Shown: piece by piece, positions 51,863 through 62,301 of the stretch
Position numbering within the stretch: the stretch's first letter is position 1
Layout: every line of letters starts with the position of its first letter
NCBI GenBank assembly: GCA_023388635.1
Contig: JAEWFW010000004.1
Coordinates: 62,001-126,000, forward strand
From: Bacillota bacterium
GTDB lineage: Bacteria > Bacillota > Bacilli > Desulfuribacillales > Desulfuribacillaceae
DNA length: 64,000 nucleotides
Reading direction: 5' to 3'
Notes under the pieces: generated by a model
Told to the model about the DNA's origin: nothing
Seen by the model: only the letters and a program-made list of their open reading frames with translations
The model's database searches: none
Position numbers and translations under genes: made by a program

Positions 51863-54800
51863 ATGAACATACCCTACAAGTTTCGAAAGATTATTGCTAT
51901 CATGCTTACTTTTATTATGTTAATAAGCATAATTCCTGTCAATGCAATAGCGAGTTCAGATGTAGTAAACAATACCAAAACAAACAGCGGAGGCGATACA
52001 GCCTTCGGGCTTGATGCATCAGGGGAAAATGGCGAAAATACGACTGCCGGAGAAAATGCCGGTAGTGGCAATGGTGATAATGATGGTGATGAAAACGGGG
52101 ACGGCGATTATCAATGGATTCGTATACCCGTAGATCAAGCGCCGTTTGAAGAGTATTTGAATGGAGATGAAGACGGAGAAAAAGACAAAGAGGATGAAAA
52201 AGAAGAAGGTAAAAAAGAAGAAGACAAAAAGGATGTTCCGGCAGGTATGTTTACTTTGTTCGGAGCCGGAGACGGTACGGAATTTGAATGGACTGAAGAT
52301 GCATCAAATGAAGATTTAACAGGTGTTACAAAGGTAACTGTAAGAAAGGGAGCGACAGGAACTTTAATGCTTGTAGAACCTGATGTAACTATTGATGTGC
52401 AAGAGATAGAAAAGCTTTATAATGATGAAACATATCAATATACGGATATCTATGCTGATGCAGAAATTGTTCTTACGGAAAGTGTAAGTGCAATTCATTT
52501 AGTATCAGGCAATGCAACTACTGATTGGGATGGATATCCTAAATTCTCCAAGTTGGCGTACGAAGGCACAGAAACCCTTACGATTAATACGGATGGGGCG
52601 GCGGCCTTTGGTTTCGAAGAGTTAGCTATATCTTATGGCGGCAGTGGGGATTTTACAGGAACTGGAACACTTAATGTAAACACGGTTACCGGTCAAGCGA
52701 ATACATTCAATATTAATAGTGCAGTTACTGTAAATGATGGTATTCTGGCGACACTAGATACCTTAAATGTTAATACGGACTTAACTATTTGGACGCAAAA
52801 TCCCAATGATGAAGTAACGCCTAATCCGGGAATCAAAGAGGTCAAAAATATAAATATCGCTTCAGGGAAACAATTAGCGGTAAAAACCGTAGGCTTTAAC
52901 AACGTTCTTGGCGCGGATACTCCCCATGCTGTAACCTTAGCGGATGAAGGTAAAATAGAGATAGCTGATAATGGCAGTTTGACGATAAACGCCTCTAGCG
53001 GAGAATATGTTGGTAATCTGGGCGGAAACGCTATCCATGCTTTAGGTGACGGCACAATCATCGTAAACAACGGTGGCTCCTTATTGGCCAGTGGCGGGGC
53101 CAGTGGATCATCCGCCGGTACCACTGCCGGTGTAGGAATTTACTCTGCCGGTGATTTACTTGTTGAGTTATACGGTGGGAATGCTAGCTTGATTGGCGGT
53201 AGCTATAATCCTGCCACCTACGCTGACACCGACGGAAAGATTACGGTAGCATTTCATACCGGAAGTACGGAGTATTCATTAGCATTGCGAAACGGAAGCG
53301 GCTTTGGAGGAGAAGCGCAGTCTGTTGCCATCAACCGCATGGTACCGGGAAACTTTACCTCTATAAACGATACCGTATTTGATATTACGGGTGATCCCAA
53401 TACAGATTCAAAATTTAGCGTAACACTAAAGAGTAATGATGAAGGGGAAATTATCTTCAATCCAAATATTGAAGACAAAGCAGTCACTTATACGGCATCA
53501 CAAATAGGCGGTACAGACGGAACGGTCAGCACCACAGGGATACTCTTTACATTTAATACAGGTGTAAACGGGCTCACGCAAGAGCATATTACAATAAAAG
53601 ATGCGGGCAACAACGTATTAACCAATATAATAAAAGGAACTGTTACAAATAATGGGGATACTGACCCCGCAACCTGGTTTTTACCTATAAGCGGAGACTT
53701 TGCAAATGCAACAGCAATCACTGTGGAAATTTCCGATTGGTCTGGGGATTTTCATTATACAATAGCACCTGAGCAAACAGAACAAGCAATTACTATCTAT
53801 AAAGGCACAGGTCAAAGCATCACATGGACTGCTGAACAGGTAGGCGGTGCAATGAACTTAATAGATTCCACAGGAATTCTGGTCAATTTTTCAGAAGCGG
53901 TCGAAGGATTAATAGCAGACAGGATCACTCTGACCGGCGGAGCAACTGTAACAGCAGTAGCACAACAGGGGGAAGATGCCAAAACATGGCTGATATCGAT
54001 TGGCACATCCGGTGCCGCAGCGGCAGGTGAGGTAGATTTAAACCTCAAGCTAGCGAGCTTCGACGATTATATATTCCCGAATCAAGCCGTGATCGTAACA
54101 ATATACAGAAAGGTCATCAAAGAAATTTCGTATACGGCGGAACAAGTAGGCGGAAACAGTGGAACAGCCGATACGACAGCGATCAAAGTATCCCTTTCAC
54201 CTAATCCGTGGAACTTGACGCTTGCAGGATTTACAAAAGATCAAATTATTCTAAAAGGTGCAGACGGAAACGCAGTAACGGATATAATTAAGTCTGATTT
54301 AACACCGGAAGGCACCATGAATACTTGGCTGCTACCTATCAGTGGGGATTTTGCCAATGGGCAAGAGCTTACAATAGAAATTGTACCTTGGGTTGGGAAT
54401 TATCACTATACAGTTGCATCTTCTCAAACAGAACCCCAAAAAATTACAATCTACAAAGATGCGCGAGACGTATTGACATACACACTGCAAGAAGTTGGCG
54501 GCGAGTCTGGAAAGTTAAGAACGCAGTACCTAGCAATTAAATTTAATAAACCCGTAGCAGGGCTTGAAATAACAGATATAGACTATAAATCAACAGTAAC
54601 AGCTAGATACCTTGTGCCCATCGAAGCGGATGCTGATGGTAAAACGGATACATGGTATTTTTACGCAGGGGAATTTGGTGTCGCTGATAAAGAAGAATTC
54701 ACTTTAATTATTAACGATTGGGATGATTACAAAGTCACTGACGGTGAACAAAAAGTTATCGTCCATACAGCGGGCGATCCGTATTTACGTTTTCATATTG

Positions 54801-57800
54801 AACAAGTAGGCGGAATTGACAGAGACAAGACGACGGAAAGTATTAATATTATCTTTAATAGAGGGATGGAAAACCTTACACTGGACGATTTTACCTTTGA
54901 AAACGTCACTCCAACAAAGCTTACTGAGGTAGCGGATAAAGATGGTAAGGTTTGGAACCTTGAAATTAAGGATGTAACGGCAAATAAAACCAAAGCTAAG
55001 ATTGCTTTAAAGCTTGATCCGGAACCGTATTCAGATTATGGCAATCCTAGATTTAAACATTATGCTGTCAACGCATTCTCTAAAGAGATAGATATATATT
55101 TGGATACCTTCGTCTATGTCGATTATTCTGTTACAGTAGATGGAATCGATGGTGTAGAAGATACTAAAAAGATAACAGTTTGCTTTACGGGTGCGAATGG
55201 CGCTCCATTAGCCCCTGAAACATTTAAGACTATGTCTCCGTATTCTGTGTCCATTAACCAGGAACCCAAAGCAGGTTATCTGTGGATCGATGACGCCAAT
55301 ACCTATAAGATTGCTGTTAACGTAGATGGCTTTGAGAATGGCGATCCATTTACGATAGAGTTTTTAAAACTGCCTGTACTAAGTGACGGGAGCCGTCTAA
55401 AAGCAGTTGAGCCGGAGAAAACCTTTACGATTCATAGAGATACCAGAGAGCTGCTAAGATATCGCTTTTCTCCTTTGGATGGTGAAAGCAATGTAGCCGA
55501 CACGAAGCGTATTCTCGTATATAACGAATATACGGAAGTGGGCTTGCCGTCGCCGGAAACATATACAGCAGCTGATTTTGCAATAGACTGGGCGACAATA
55601 GTCAGCGTAATGCCACAGAATGAAGGAGAAACAACAGGTGTTATAGTAGAGCTGGACGATATACAATTTTCTGAGGGCAGAGGGGCGCAATGGCAACCTA
55701 TTACAGTAAGCAAAGCGCTGCCGGCTGGCTATAAGTACAGTACGCCGCAAGCGCATACAGGTCATGTTAATGTGTATCATGATATCAGAAAGCTCGTAAC
55801 CTATGAAATCATAGATGTTTCAGGTAAGCATAATGAAATAACAACTGGTAGCGTGACGGTACGGTTTTCCGAAGATATAGCATTTGACAGAAAATATGGA
55901 ATTGAGAGTACATTTAAGGAAATTAACTTATATCGGGATAACAATGGGGAAAAAGGAGAAAAATTTGCATACATCGATATATATCATAGGGTAGATATTA
56001 ATCCTGTTGACCAATCGGGGGGAAATAAAAGAGATTTCCGTATCCGTTTCAGTCCTCCATCTAATTTTGAAAATGGCGACAAGTTTATTTTAGAAATAGA
56101 TTTTCGTAGAGGAGTAATTGGGCAAGCGCCGGAAATATTGGAAAAAACGAAAACCTTTGCAGCTTTTAAAGCACATATGTCTGCTGGTAGCGGCGTGAGA
56201 ATAGAAACAATCAGTCCGTCGATTATTCACAAAGATTCGAAAAGAAGAGAATTTACCTTAACCGGATACTTCGGTACAGGAGGTCCCAAGGGCATCAAGG
56301 AATTAATCTTTAGAGATAAGAATGATCGGACGAATGAACAGCGTTTAGCATTAGACCATACGAACAAGGATTATAGTGACTCCACGGAATTTAGACATAA
56401 ATTAGACCTTTCCTTAGAAAATATAGCGATGCTTTACGAACCCGGCGAATATGAGGTTGGTTTCCTAACGTATACTAACTATGATTCTGTATTTACACCG
56501 CTCCAAGTAGTCGATGATGTCAAGTACTCGACAGACGGTTATGGCGTCTTAACGGTGACGCAAAAAAACAATGGCGAATTTGCTGTAGAATCGTTTCCGA
56601 GTGAACAGGAAATGAGGAAAAAGAAGGCGGAAGGCACGACTCTGGTCAGAATCAGAGGAAATATCCATAATTCCGCCGAAGGAGCATTTGTTGTAGGAGA
56701 TTCGGTTATCAATGAAGCGATAGAATATGCTGGCAGTCTGGACGACAGAATATCGATCATCAAAACAGCAACAGGTGTAAAGATATCATCGAACAAAGGG
56801 AAATTAAAATGGAACGGAATGACGATAGCAGATAACGGTTTCGGTATTGATTTGTCAAAAGCTAAGCGCTATAAAAACAAACGAACGGACGTAGGAGAGT
56901 CTGTAGAGATAACAAGCAATGCAACAGATGCTAATTTTGAGGCGTTATTTATCAAAGTCGATGTAGGGACATACAAACTTTATGAAGATGAATTTACCAT
57001 GGATGGATTGGTAGGGCTCCAAGGTGTACTGCCAAACTTCATGGGAGATGCAGGAGCCTATGTCAACTTGGAAGAATTGATCTTAGAAAACAGATTTTTA
57101 TCGGGCATACCGCCGATGAAAGCCAATGGATATCTGGGATTTCAGCCGAGTGAATTGTTCGGCGATTTCGTAGCTGCCAGTGGCGCATTAGAAGTAGAGC
57201 TAGATACTTTGCCGGAAACAAATCCCCATTATTTAAGGGCAGAGGGTGAGATAGACATCAGTGAAGTTATTTATTTGCAGGGGAAATTTGTCTTTAAATG
57301 GGGCAAAACACGCAGTAATAAGATGATATTTATGCCGGATACCCTCGAATTTTTTGGCAGAATAGGCTCGGGAGGAGTTCCTTTAGTTCCGCCGATCGTA
57401 TTAGGATATATCAATGGGATAGGTGGAAAGATTGAAAATTTAGGGGAAGCAGCATTTAACAGCAATTCGAGAATTCCAGCCATAGAAATAGGCATATCGG
57501 CTGCCTTCACGGATGTGACAGGATTTATTGCCAGTATCGATAAAGCTTCGATCATTATCGGACCTAAGATATTTTCACTGTCCGCCGATGAAGTTACGAT
57601 TCTGAAATTCATCAAAGTGTATGAGCTGGGATTGGCCTTCGGTCTGAAAGAAAGTATCGAAGACCCTGACTTTTTAGACGCCTTTTTTGAAGCAGGCGGT
57701 ATTATTAAACTGGGTGGCGGAATTATTGAAGGCGGCGGAAAAATCAGTGCAATCCTATATGGCAAAAGAATGGGCGACATGATATTGGCGTATTATAAAG

Positions 57801-60781
57801 AGCTAAGTGAAAATAAGGGTGCCTTTAAACTGCCAAGTGATAATGTTGCAAAAATGCTTTATGATGTCTTTGATGTTTATGCGAGTGCATATGTAAAGGC
57901 AGAACTCGATATTTGGGGGGCAGTCTTAAAGGGCGATGCGGAAATATCAGGGAATAAGACCTATGTCAGCGGTAGAGCATACGGATATATCGGCGGCAGG
58001 AAGAAAGCATTAAAAGAAGCAAGTGCGGCTTTTGAGTACTATTATGGGAAGAAGCTCCCTAAAATTAAGGACGTCAATATGAGTAAAAGCCTGCGGATGA
58101 TGACTAGTGAAGACAATCGAGATGATAAAAATCATGCAATGGTAGAAGGTAACGGAGAAGGAGTCGCCATTGTCACCAATACGGTAAATGTCGGAAGCTT
58201 CTCGCCGAACAATTCGGCATCTGTATTCGGCAGAGGAATGATGGCAACCAACAGCGAACCGGGTACGAATGTCGAGGCAATGAAAGCAGGGAATATTGTT
58301 GTGATCCTGGCAAATGAAAAATATGATGTAATAGAAATATATAAAGATAGTGCGGAAGAGCCTATTCTCATAGAGGGAGATTGGGAAGAGGTAGAAGAGA
58401 CCAATACGGAAGTCCGTGCCCAAGGTATATATAGAAGCTTCTATATAATTCCTGAGGATGGCGAGTACCGATTTGTCGCAGATGGACCTTTACACTGTAA
58501 TGTGATAGAGCTGACGGAAATACCCGGCTTTGCATCTGTAAATTTAGATTTAGCTAGCAAAACAGTAAGTTGGGTACTAGACGCGATAGGACAGACAAGT
58601 AGTGACAATTTATTTGTCAGCCTAAGTTTAGTCAATGAAAATACCGGACATGTAGAAACACATCTAGCATCCGGTTTAAATGCAAAGACCCAGAACAGTG
58701 TTACGTACAGTCTGCCGGCAGCACTGGAAAGCGGCGACTATCATATATCGGTTAAGTTATATACAACAGCCCAAGTTGAGTTAATTGACCAAGAGGATGG
58801 GACTACATCTACGGAAACGGTGGAACGGGTTCAAGATTTATTTCACACAGAACCTTTCGCACATGTAAATAACAACGGTTTAGCGAACGTAACCAATATA
58901 GCCACTGAGTATGCCGGAAACGGTCTGGTTAAAGTTACCTGGGATGCCGTTGCGGGGGCAGATGGTTATAGGGTAGAACTACTGGATGCCAACCAAGAGG
59001 CGACTACCGGAATGGCACCGATCATGGTAGGTAAATATCAAGCAGGTGAAGAAAACGCAGGTGCAGTAAAAAACTTTGTAGAAATTCAGGGTGGATTATT
59101 CAATATTACCTACAGTGAAGGAGAAGACGGTACAGACAAAAAAGAAATTAAAGGCAAAAACGAAATCAAAGGATTGGAATTCGGTCAAGAGTACATCGTA
59201 TCCGTGGCTCCGTACAAAAATAAATCTCTGAAGATTGGTGCCGAAGCTAGTACAGACAGTTCTGAGTTGCCGGTATATGGAGAAAAAGCATATCATCCGT
59301 TTATTGTACAGCCGCCGGAGATTCCGGAAATAGCCATTTCGTCTTTGGGAGCCAAGGAAGTCGTGGAAGTAGACGGTAGTTCCGTATTTTATGCCAATCA
59401 TTTCAATCCAACATTTGAAATGCATTTTGATAGGGAAATTACTGAATTACATGTTGATTTAGACGGAGAAGAAATCAATATTGAAAATAATATCATTGAT
59501 TATACCTATCCGGAGGATGGACATTATAACTTCAACATTACTGCGAAAAACGGTAAGGACGAGGTTCATGCCGGTATATATGTAATCATCGATACCAAGG
59601 CTCCTCTGCTGTTGGTCGATGATGATAGTTTTTATGTGCAGGACGGTCGGGTCAAGATCGACGGTTATGCGGAAATAGGTGCAACCGTTACTTTGCAACC
59701 GTTTGACAAAGCAATGCAAGCTGTGAACGGAACATTTTCGTTTGACTTCACAACTGCCCAAGAGGCAACGACGGTATCTCTTGCTGCAGAGGATCATGCC
59801 GGAAACAGAACTGAGCGGGCAGTGGCCTTGGTTTACCAAAAAGGGAAGGTAGTCGAGCCGGAAGAACCGGACGACTCAGGAGGATCAGGAGGATCGGAAG
59901 GACCGATTGCTCCGAAAGAAAAAGAAGTGAAAGAAGCTACCAGCATTGCTGTCGGTAAGGGTTTCTTAGTTATAGCAGAAGCTAAGGATGTGATGATTTC
60001 TGCTGACGGAACGATCACATTATTGGGTGCGGGAGCGTTGACACTTGCCAATGATGCTGTGATGAATCTTCCTAAAGGAACGACGATTACGGCTGCCGGC
60101 AGTATACAAATTTCGGGAAACAGCGAGGGAACTGTCAAGCTGCCTTCCGGGTTAGTACTTAGCATACAAGGCGGCACATCGTTAGCCCTAGATGAAACCT
60201 CCAAAATCGGATATACAGTAAAGCCGCAAGGCAACTTTAATGATGTAAGTGCCGGAAGCTGGTATGAAAATGATGTCGCTTTTGCCTATGCGCACAACTT
60301 GCTAAAAGGAACAGGTGAAAATGCCTTTAGTCCGGATATTACGATTACAAGGGGAATGCTTGTCACGATTTTGGGACGTATGCACGGCGTAAGCGCCGAA
60401 CAGTTTAACACGATGTCCTTTAATGATGTGAATGGAGACCAATATTATGCACCTTACGCAGAATGGGCAAGGCAAATGGGGATTGTAGCAGGCATCGGTG
60501 AAAATCGTTTTGCGCCGGACGCACCGATTACAAGACAAGATTTAGCGGTCATGTTTTACAATTATACGAAATTTTCCAGTATGGGTATGGAGAAATTCGG
60601 CGAATATCAAAGCTTTAATGATAATGGGGCTATATCCGGCTATGCTATGGATGCTATACAAATATTTGCGGAAGCGGATATATTGAAAGGCAAGCCCGGA
60701 AATATGCTGGATCCTAAGGGCGAAACGACTCGCGCGGAATCCACTGCCATATTACACCGATTTATATCGGCGTTAAAATAA
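51863..60781 (+). CDS. Giant SLH-anchored surface protein
   Basis: A 2972-residue protein counted from ATG 51863, chosen for GGAGGTG seven bases upstream; the open frame begins 26 codons earlier. Signal peptide 1-32, an acidic Asp/Glu/Lys-rich segment (about 45-130), a beta-rich region, then eight divergent tandem domains of about 100 residues (about 538-1430), each opening with a Y-x-x-x-Q-V-G-G-like strand and closing near a TIYK/TIHR strand. A long region without recognisable family follows (about 1430-2330, with Gly-rich beta segments), then an FN3 domain (about 2334-2476), a Big-like domain, and three SLH domains (about 2789-2972). It belongs to LytTR-type promoter C and ends just before a relic of the stalk-module family. 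Confidence 0.87.
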   Translation: MNIPYKFRKIIAIMLTFIMLISIIPVNAIASSDVVNNTKTNSGGDTAFGLDASGENGENTTAGENAGSGNGDNDGDENGDGDYQWIRIPVDQAPFEEYLNGDEDGEKDKEDEKEEGKKEEDKKDVPAGMFTLFGAGDGTEFEWTEDASNEDLTGVTKVTVRKGATGTLMLVEPDVTIDVQEIEKLYNDETYQYTDIYADAEIVLTESVSAIHLVSGNATTDWDGYPKFSKLAYEGTETLTINTDGAAAFGFEELAISYGGSGDFTGTGTLNVNTVTGQANTFNINSAVTVNDGILATLDTLNVNTDLTIWTQNPNDEVTPNPGIKEVKNINIASGKQLAVKTVGFNNVLGADTPHAVTLADEGKIEIADNGSLTINASSGEYVGNLGGNAIHALGDGTIIVNNGGSLLASGGASGSSAGTTAGVGIYSAGDLLVELYGGNASLIGGSYNPATYADTDGKITVAFHTGSTEYSLALRNGSGFGGEAQSVAINRMVPGNFTSINDTVFDITGDPNTDSKFSVTLKSNDEGEIIFNPNIEDKAVTYTASQIGGTDGTVSTTGILFTFNTGVNGLTQEHITIKDAGNNVLTNIIKGTVTNNGDTDPATWFLPISGDFANATAITVEISDWSGDFHYTIAPEQTEQAITIYKGTGQSITWTAEQVGGAMNLIDSTGILVNFSEAVEGLIADRITLTGGATVTAVAQQGEDAKTWLISIGTSGAAAAGEVDLNLKLASFDDYIFPNQAVIVTIYRKVIKEISYTAEQVGGNSGTADTTAIKVSLSPNPWNLTLAGFTKDQIILKGADGNAVTDIIKSDLTPEGTMNTWLLPISGDFANGQELTIEIVPWVGNYHYTVASSQTEPQKITIYKDARDVLTYTLQEVGGESGKLRTQYLAIKFNKPVAGLEITDIDYKSTVTARYLVPIEADADGKTDTWYFYAGEFGVADKEEFTLIINDWDDYKVTDGEQKVIVHTAGDPYLRFHIEQVGGIDRDKTTESINIIFNRGMENLTLDDFTFENVTPTKLTEVADKDGKVWNLEIKDVTANKTKAKIALKLDPEPYSDYGNPRFKHYAVNAFSKEIDIYLDTFVYVDYSVTVDGIDGVEDTKKITVCFTGANGAPLAPETFKTMSPYSVSINQEPKAGYLWIDDANTYKIAVNVDGFENGDPFTIEFLKLPVLSDGSRLKAVEPEKTFTIHRDTRELLRYRFSPLDGESNVADTKRILVYNEYTEVGLPSPETYTAADFAIDWATIVSVMPQNEGETTGVIVELDDIQFSEGRGAQWQPITVSKALPAGYKYSTPQAHTGHVNVYHDIRKLVTYEIIDVSGKHNEITTGSVTVRFSEDIAFDRKYGIESTFKEINLYRDNNGEKGEKFAYIDIYHRVDINPVDQSGGNKRDFRIRFSPPSNFENGDKFILEIDFRRGVIGQAPEILEKTKTFAAFKAHMSAGSGVRIETISPSIIHKDSKRREFTLTGYFGTGGPKGIKELIFRDKNDRTNEQRLALDHTNKDYSDSTEFRHKLDLSLENIAMLYEPGEYEVGFLTYTNYDSVFTPLQVVDDVKYSTDGYGVLTVTQKNNGEFAVESFPSEQEMRKKKAEGTTLVRIRGNIHNSAEGAFVVGDSVINEAIEYAGSLDDRISIIKTATGVKISSNKGKLKWNGMTIADNGFGIDLSKAKRYKNKRTDVGESVEITSNATDANFEALFIKVDVGTYKLYEDEFTMDGLVGLQGVLPNFMGDAGAYVNLEELILENRFLSGIPPMKANGYLGFQPSELFGDFVAASGALEVELDTLPETNPHYLRAEGEIDISEVIYLQGKFVFKWGKTRSNKMIFMPDTLEFFGRIGSGGVPLVPPIVLGYINGIGGKIENLGEAAFNSNSRIPAIEIGISAAFTDVTGFIASIDKASIIIGPKIFSLSADEVTILKFIKVYELGLAFGLKESIEDPDFLDAFFEAGGIIKLGGGIIEGGGKISAILYGKRMGDMILAYYKELSENKGAFKLPSDNVAKMLYDVFDVYASAYVKAELDIWGAVLKGDAEISGNKTYVSGRAYGYIGGRKKALKEASAAFEYYYGKKLPKIKDVNMSKSLRMMTSEDNRDDKNHAMVEGNGEGVAIVTNTVNVGSFSPNNSASVFGRGMMATNSEPGTNVEAMKAGNIVVILANEKYDVIEIYKDSAEEPILIEGDWEEVEETNTEVRAQGIYRSFYIIPEDGEYRFVADGPLHCNVIELTEIPGFASVNLDLASKTVSWVLDAIGQTSSDNLFVSLSLVNENTGHVETHLASGLNAKTQNSVTYSLPAALESGDYHISVKLYTTAQVELIDQEDGTTSTETVERVQDLFHTEPFAHVNNNGLANVTNIATEYAGNGLVKVTWDAVAGADGYRVELLDANQEATTGMAPIMVGKYQAGEENAGAVKNFVEIQGGLFNITYSEGEDGTDKKEIKGKNEIKGLEFGQEYIVSVAPYKNKSLKIGAEASTDSSELPVYGEKAYHPFIVQPPEIPEIAISSLGAKEVVEVDGSSVFYANHFNPTFEMHFDREITELHVDLDGEEINIENNIIDYTYPEDGHYNFNITAKNGKDEVHAGIYVIIDTKAPLLLVDDDSFYVQDGRVKIDGYAEIGATVTLQPFDKAMQAVNGTFSFDFTTAQEATTVSLAAEDHAGNRTERAVALVYQKGKVVEPEEPDDSGGSGGSEGPIAPKEKEVKEATSIAVGKGFLVIAEAKDVMISADGTITLLGAGALTLANDAVMNLPKGTTITAAGSIQISGNSEGTVKLPSGLVLSIQGGTSLALDETSKIGYTVKPQGNFNDVSAGSWYENDVAFAYAHNLLKGTGENAFSPDITITRGMLVTILGRMHGVSAEQFNTMSFNDVNGDQYYAPYAEWARQMGIVAGIGENRFAPDAPITRQDLAVMFYNYTKFSSMGMEKFGEYQSFNDNGAISGYAMDAIQIFAEADILKGKPGNMLDPKGETTRAESTAILHRFISALK

Positions 60782-60834
60782 AATAGGAACGAAGCGTGCA
60801 GGATTGCATGAACCCTAAAGGGAAGTTCAACAGG

Positions 60835-60987
60835 TACCTGACGATCGGCGAACAGTTGCCGGATGGCATGGGAACGGCGGCGATTATCGACAACCGCACC
60901 TTTGTCCCTGTACGTTATATCGCCGAGCAATTGGCAGCCAACGTCGTCTGGGATGGGGGGACGAAGCAAGTCTATATCTATCAGTAA
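60835..60987 (+). pseudogene. Relic of a stalk-module surface gene (3' end only)
   Basis: About 50 codons matching the last part of the stalk domain, closest by eye to family member 4 (TIGEQLPDGMG, IIDNRTFVPVRYIAEQL, ending in YIYQ and TAA). It lacks the rest of the module, a start site and a promoter. It shows that a stalk-type gene once ended here, ahead of the present SLH-type gene. Confidence 0.8.
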
Positions 60988-61004
60988 ATAGTTAGGTTAT
61001 CATA

Positions 61005-61054
61005 TTGACACAAGCGCAATAATGTATATAATGAATATATACATTATTGCGCTT
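61005..61054 (+). promoter_or_regulatory. Promoter overlapped by an 18-bp-arm operator of the GntR gene
   Basis: TTGACA (61005-61010), 16 bases, TATAAT (61027-61032). A perfect inverted repeat with arms 61012-61029 and 61037-61054 (AAGCGCAATAATGTATAT) covers spacer, -10 and start region, well placed for autorepression. Confidence 0.8.
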
Positions 61055-61075
61055 ATTGCGTTTGGAGGGTAGCTA

Positions 61076-61453
61076 TTGGATATTATAATCAGCAATTCGA
61101 GTGATAAGCCTATATATGAACAGATTACATTGCAAATAAAAAATATGATTTTGACAGGGCGTTTGCAAGCCGGTGATCCATTGCCTTCTATGCGATTTTT
61201 AGCAAAAGAGCTGCGGATCAGTGTGATTACGACAAAGCGCGCCTATGAAGACCTTGAGAGGGACGGATTTATCGAATCTGTCGTGGGCAAGGGCAGTTTT
61301 GTATCATGTCAGAATGCAGAGTTTATGCGGGAAGAGCATCTGCGTATGACAGAAGAGCATGTGCAGAAGGCAGTGAATATGGCGAAAATGGCAGGTATTA
61401 CACTAGAGGAATTGATGGAGATCGTCACAATGCTTTATGAGGAGGAAGAGTGA
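61076..61453 (+). CDS. GntR-family regulator, YtrA subfamily
   Basis: A 125-residue repressor: winged helix (about 8-75) with PIYEQITLQIKNMILTG, GDPLPSMRFLAKEL and TTKRAYEDLERDGFIESVVGKGSFV, and a short helical C-terminal dimerisation tail with no effector domain, as in YtrA proteins that control ABC transporter operons. TTG start with GGAGGG six bases upstream. It is the first gene of a three-gene operon and has a large palindrome over its promoter, so it should repress itself and the transporter until an envelope stress or antibiotic signal. Confidence 0.9.
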   Translation: MDIIISNSSDKPIYEQITLQIKNMILTGRLQAGDPLPSMRFLAKELRISVITTKRAYEDLERDGFIESVVGKGSFVSCQNAEFMREEHLRMTEEHVQKAVNMAKMAGITLEELMEIVTMLYEEEE

Positions 61454-62301
61454 TGGATTACGCGTTGAAGGTCAAAGGGGTATCAAAACGATATAAGGAG
61501 TTTTATTTAGATCACGTGAATTTGCAGGTACCTAAGGGCAGCATTATGGGCTTTGTCGGAGAGAACGGAGCAGGGAAAAGTACGACGATTAAGTTGATTT
61601 TGAATATGGTGCACCGGGACAGTGGTAGTATTGAGATATTTGGCATGGATGCGATCGAACAGGAGCAGCAGGTAAAGCAATTGATCGGTGTCGTTTTTGA
61701 TGAAAGTAATTTCCCGGAAAATATGGTTGCGAAAGATGTCAACCGTATGATGAAGCATATTTATGAGAACTGGGATGAAGCAAAATTTCAGGAGTATTTG
61801 CATAAATTCTCTCTGCCGGACAAAACAAGCGTTAAAGAGTATTCCAGAGGAATGAAAATGAAATTGTCGATTGCCGTTGCCTTGTCTCATGATGCTAAAT
61901 TGTTGATTCTTGATGAGCCAACGAGTGGGTTAGACCCGTTTATCCGTGATGAAATACTTGATATCTTTTTGGATTTTATTCAAGATGAAGAGCACACGAT
62001 ACTAGTATCGTCGCACATTATTAGCGATCTGGAAAAGGTTGCTGATTATATTACGTTTATTCATAACGGCAAGATCGTGCTCAGCGATTCTAAAGATGAA
62101 ATGTTGGGAAAGTATGGATTACTAAAGTGCACACATGAAGAATTACAGGCGATTGATCCGAAGATCATACTCGGGATCAGGAAGAATCGCTTCGGCGTGG
62201 AAGCGCTGATTCTAAGGAAAGAATACAGCGGCAAATGTCCGGTCGATAAAGCGACAATTGAGGAGATCATGTTGTTTCATACGAAGGGGGAGCGGGTATG
62301 A
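61453..62301 (+). CDS. ABC transporter ATPase of the GntR operon
   Basis: A 282-residue ATPase: Walker A GENGAGKST at 36-44, signature YSRGMKMKL, Walker B LLILDEPTSGLDP and an H-loop His in SSHIISDLEKV, typical of CcmA/YtrB-like exporters. ATG 61453 overlaps the regulator's stop; the GTG at 61450 is possible but less well spaced from GGAGG. It pairs with the small permease next to it. Relatives act in antibiotic or bacteriocin resistance, or membrane maintenance. Confidence 0.92.
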   Translation: MDYALKVKGVSKRYKEFYLDHVNLQVPKGSIMGFVGENGAGKSTTIKLILNMVHRDSGSIEIFGMDAIEQEQQVKQLIGVVFDESNFPENMVAKDVNRMMKHIYENWDEAKFQEYLHKFSLPDKTSVKEYSRGMKMKLSIAVALSHDAKLLILDEPTSGLDPFIRDEILDIFLDFIQDEEHTILVSSHIISDLEKVADYITFIHNGKIVLSDSKDEMLGKYGLLKCTHEELQAIDPKIILGIRKNRFGVEALILRKEYSGKCPVDKATIEEIMLFHTKGERV

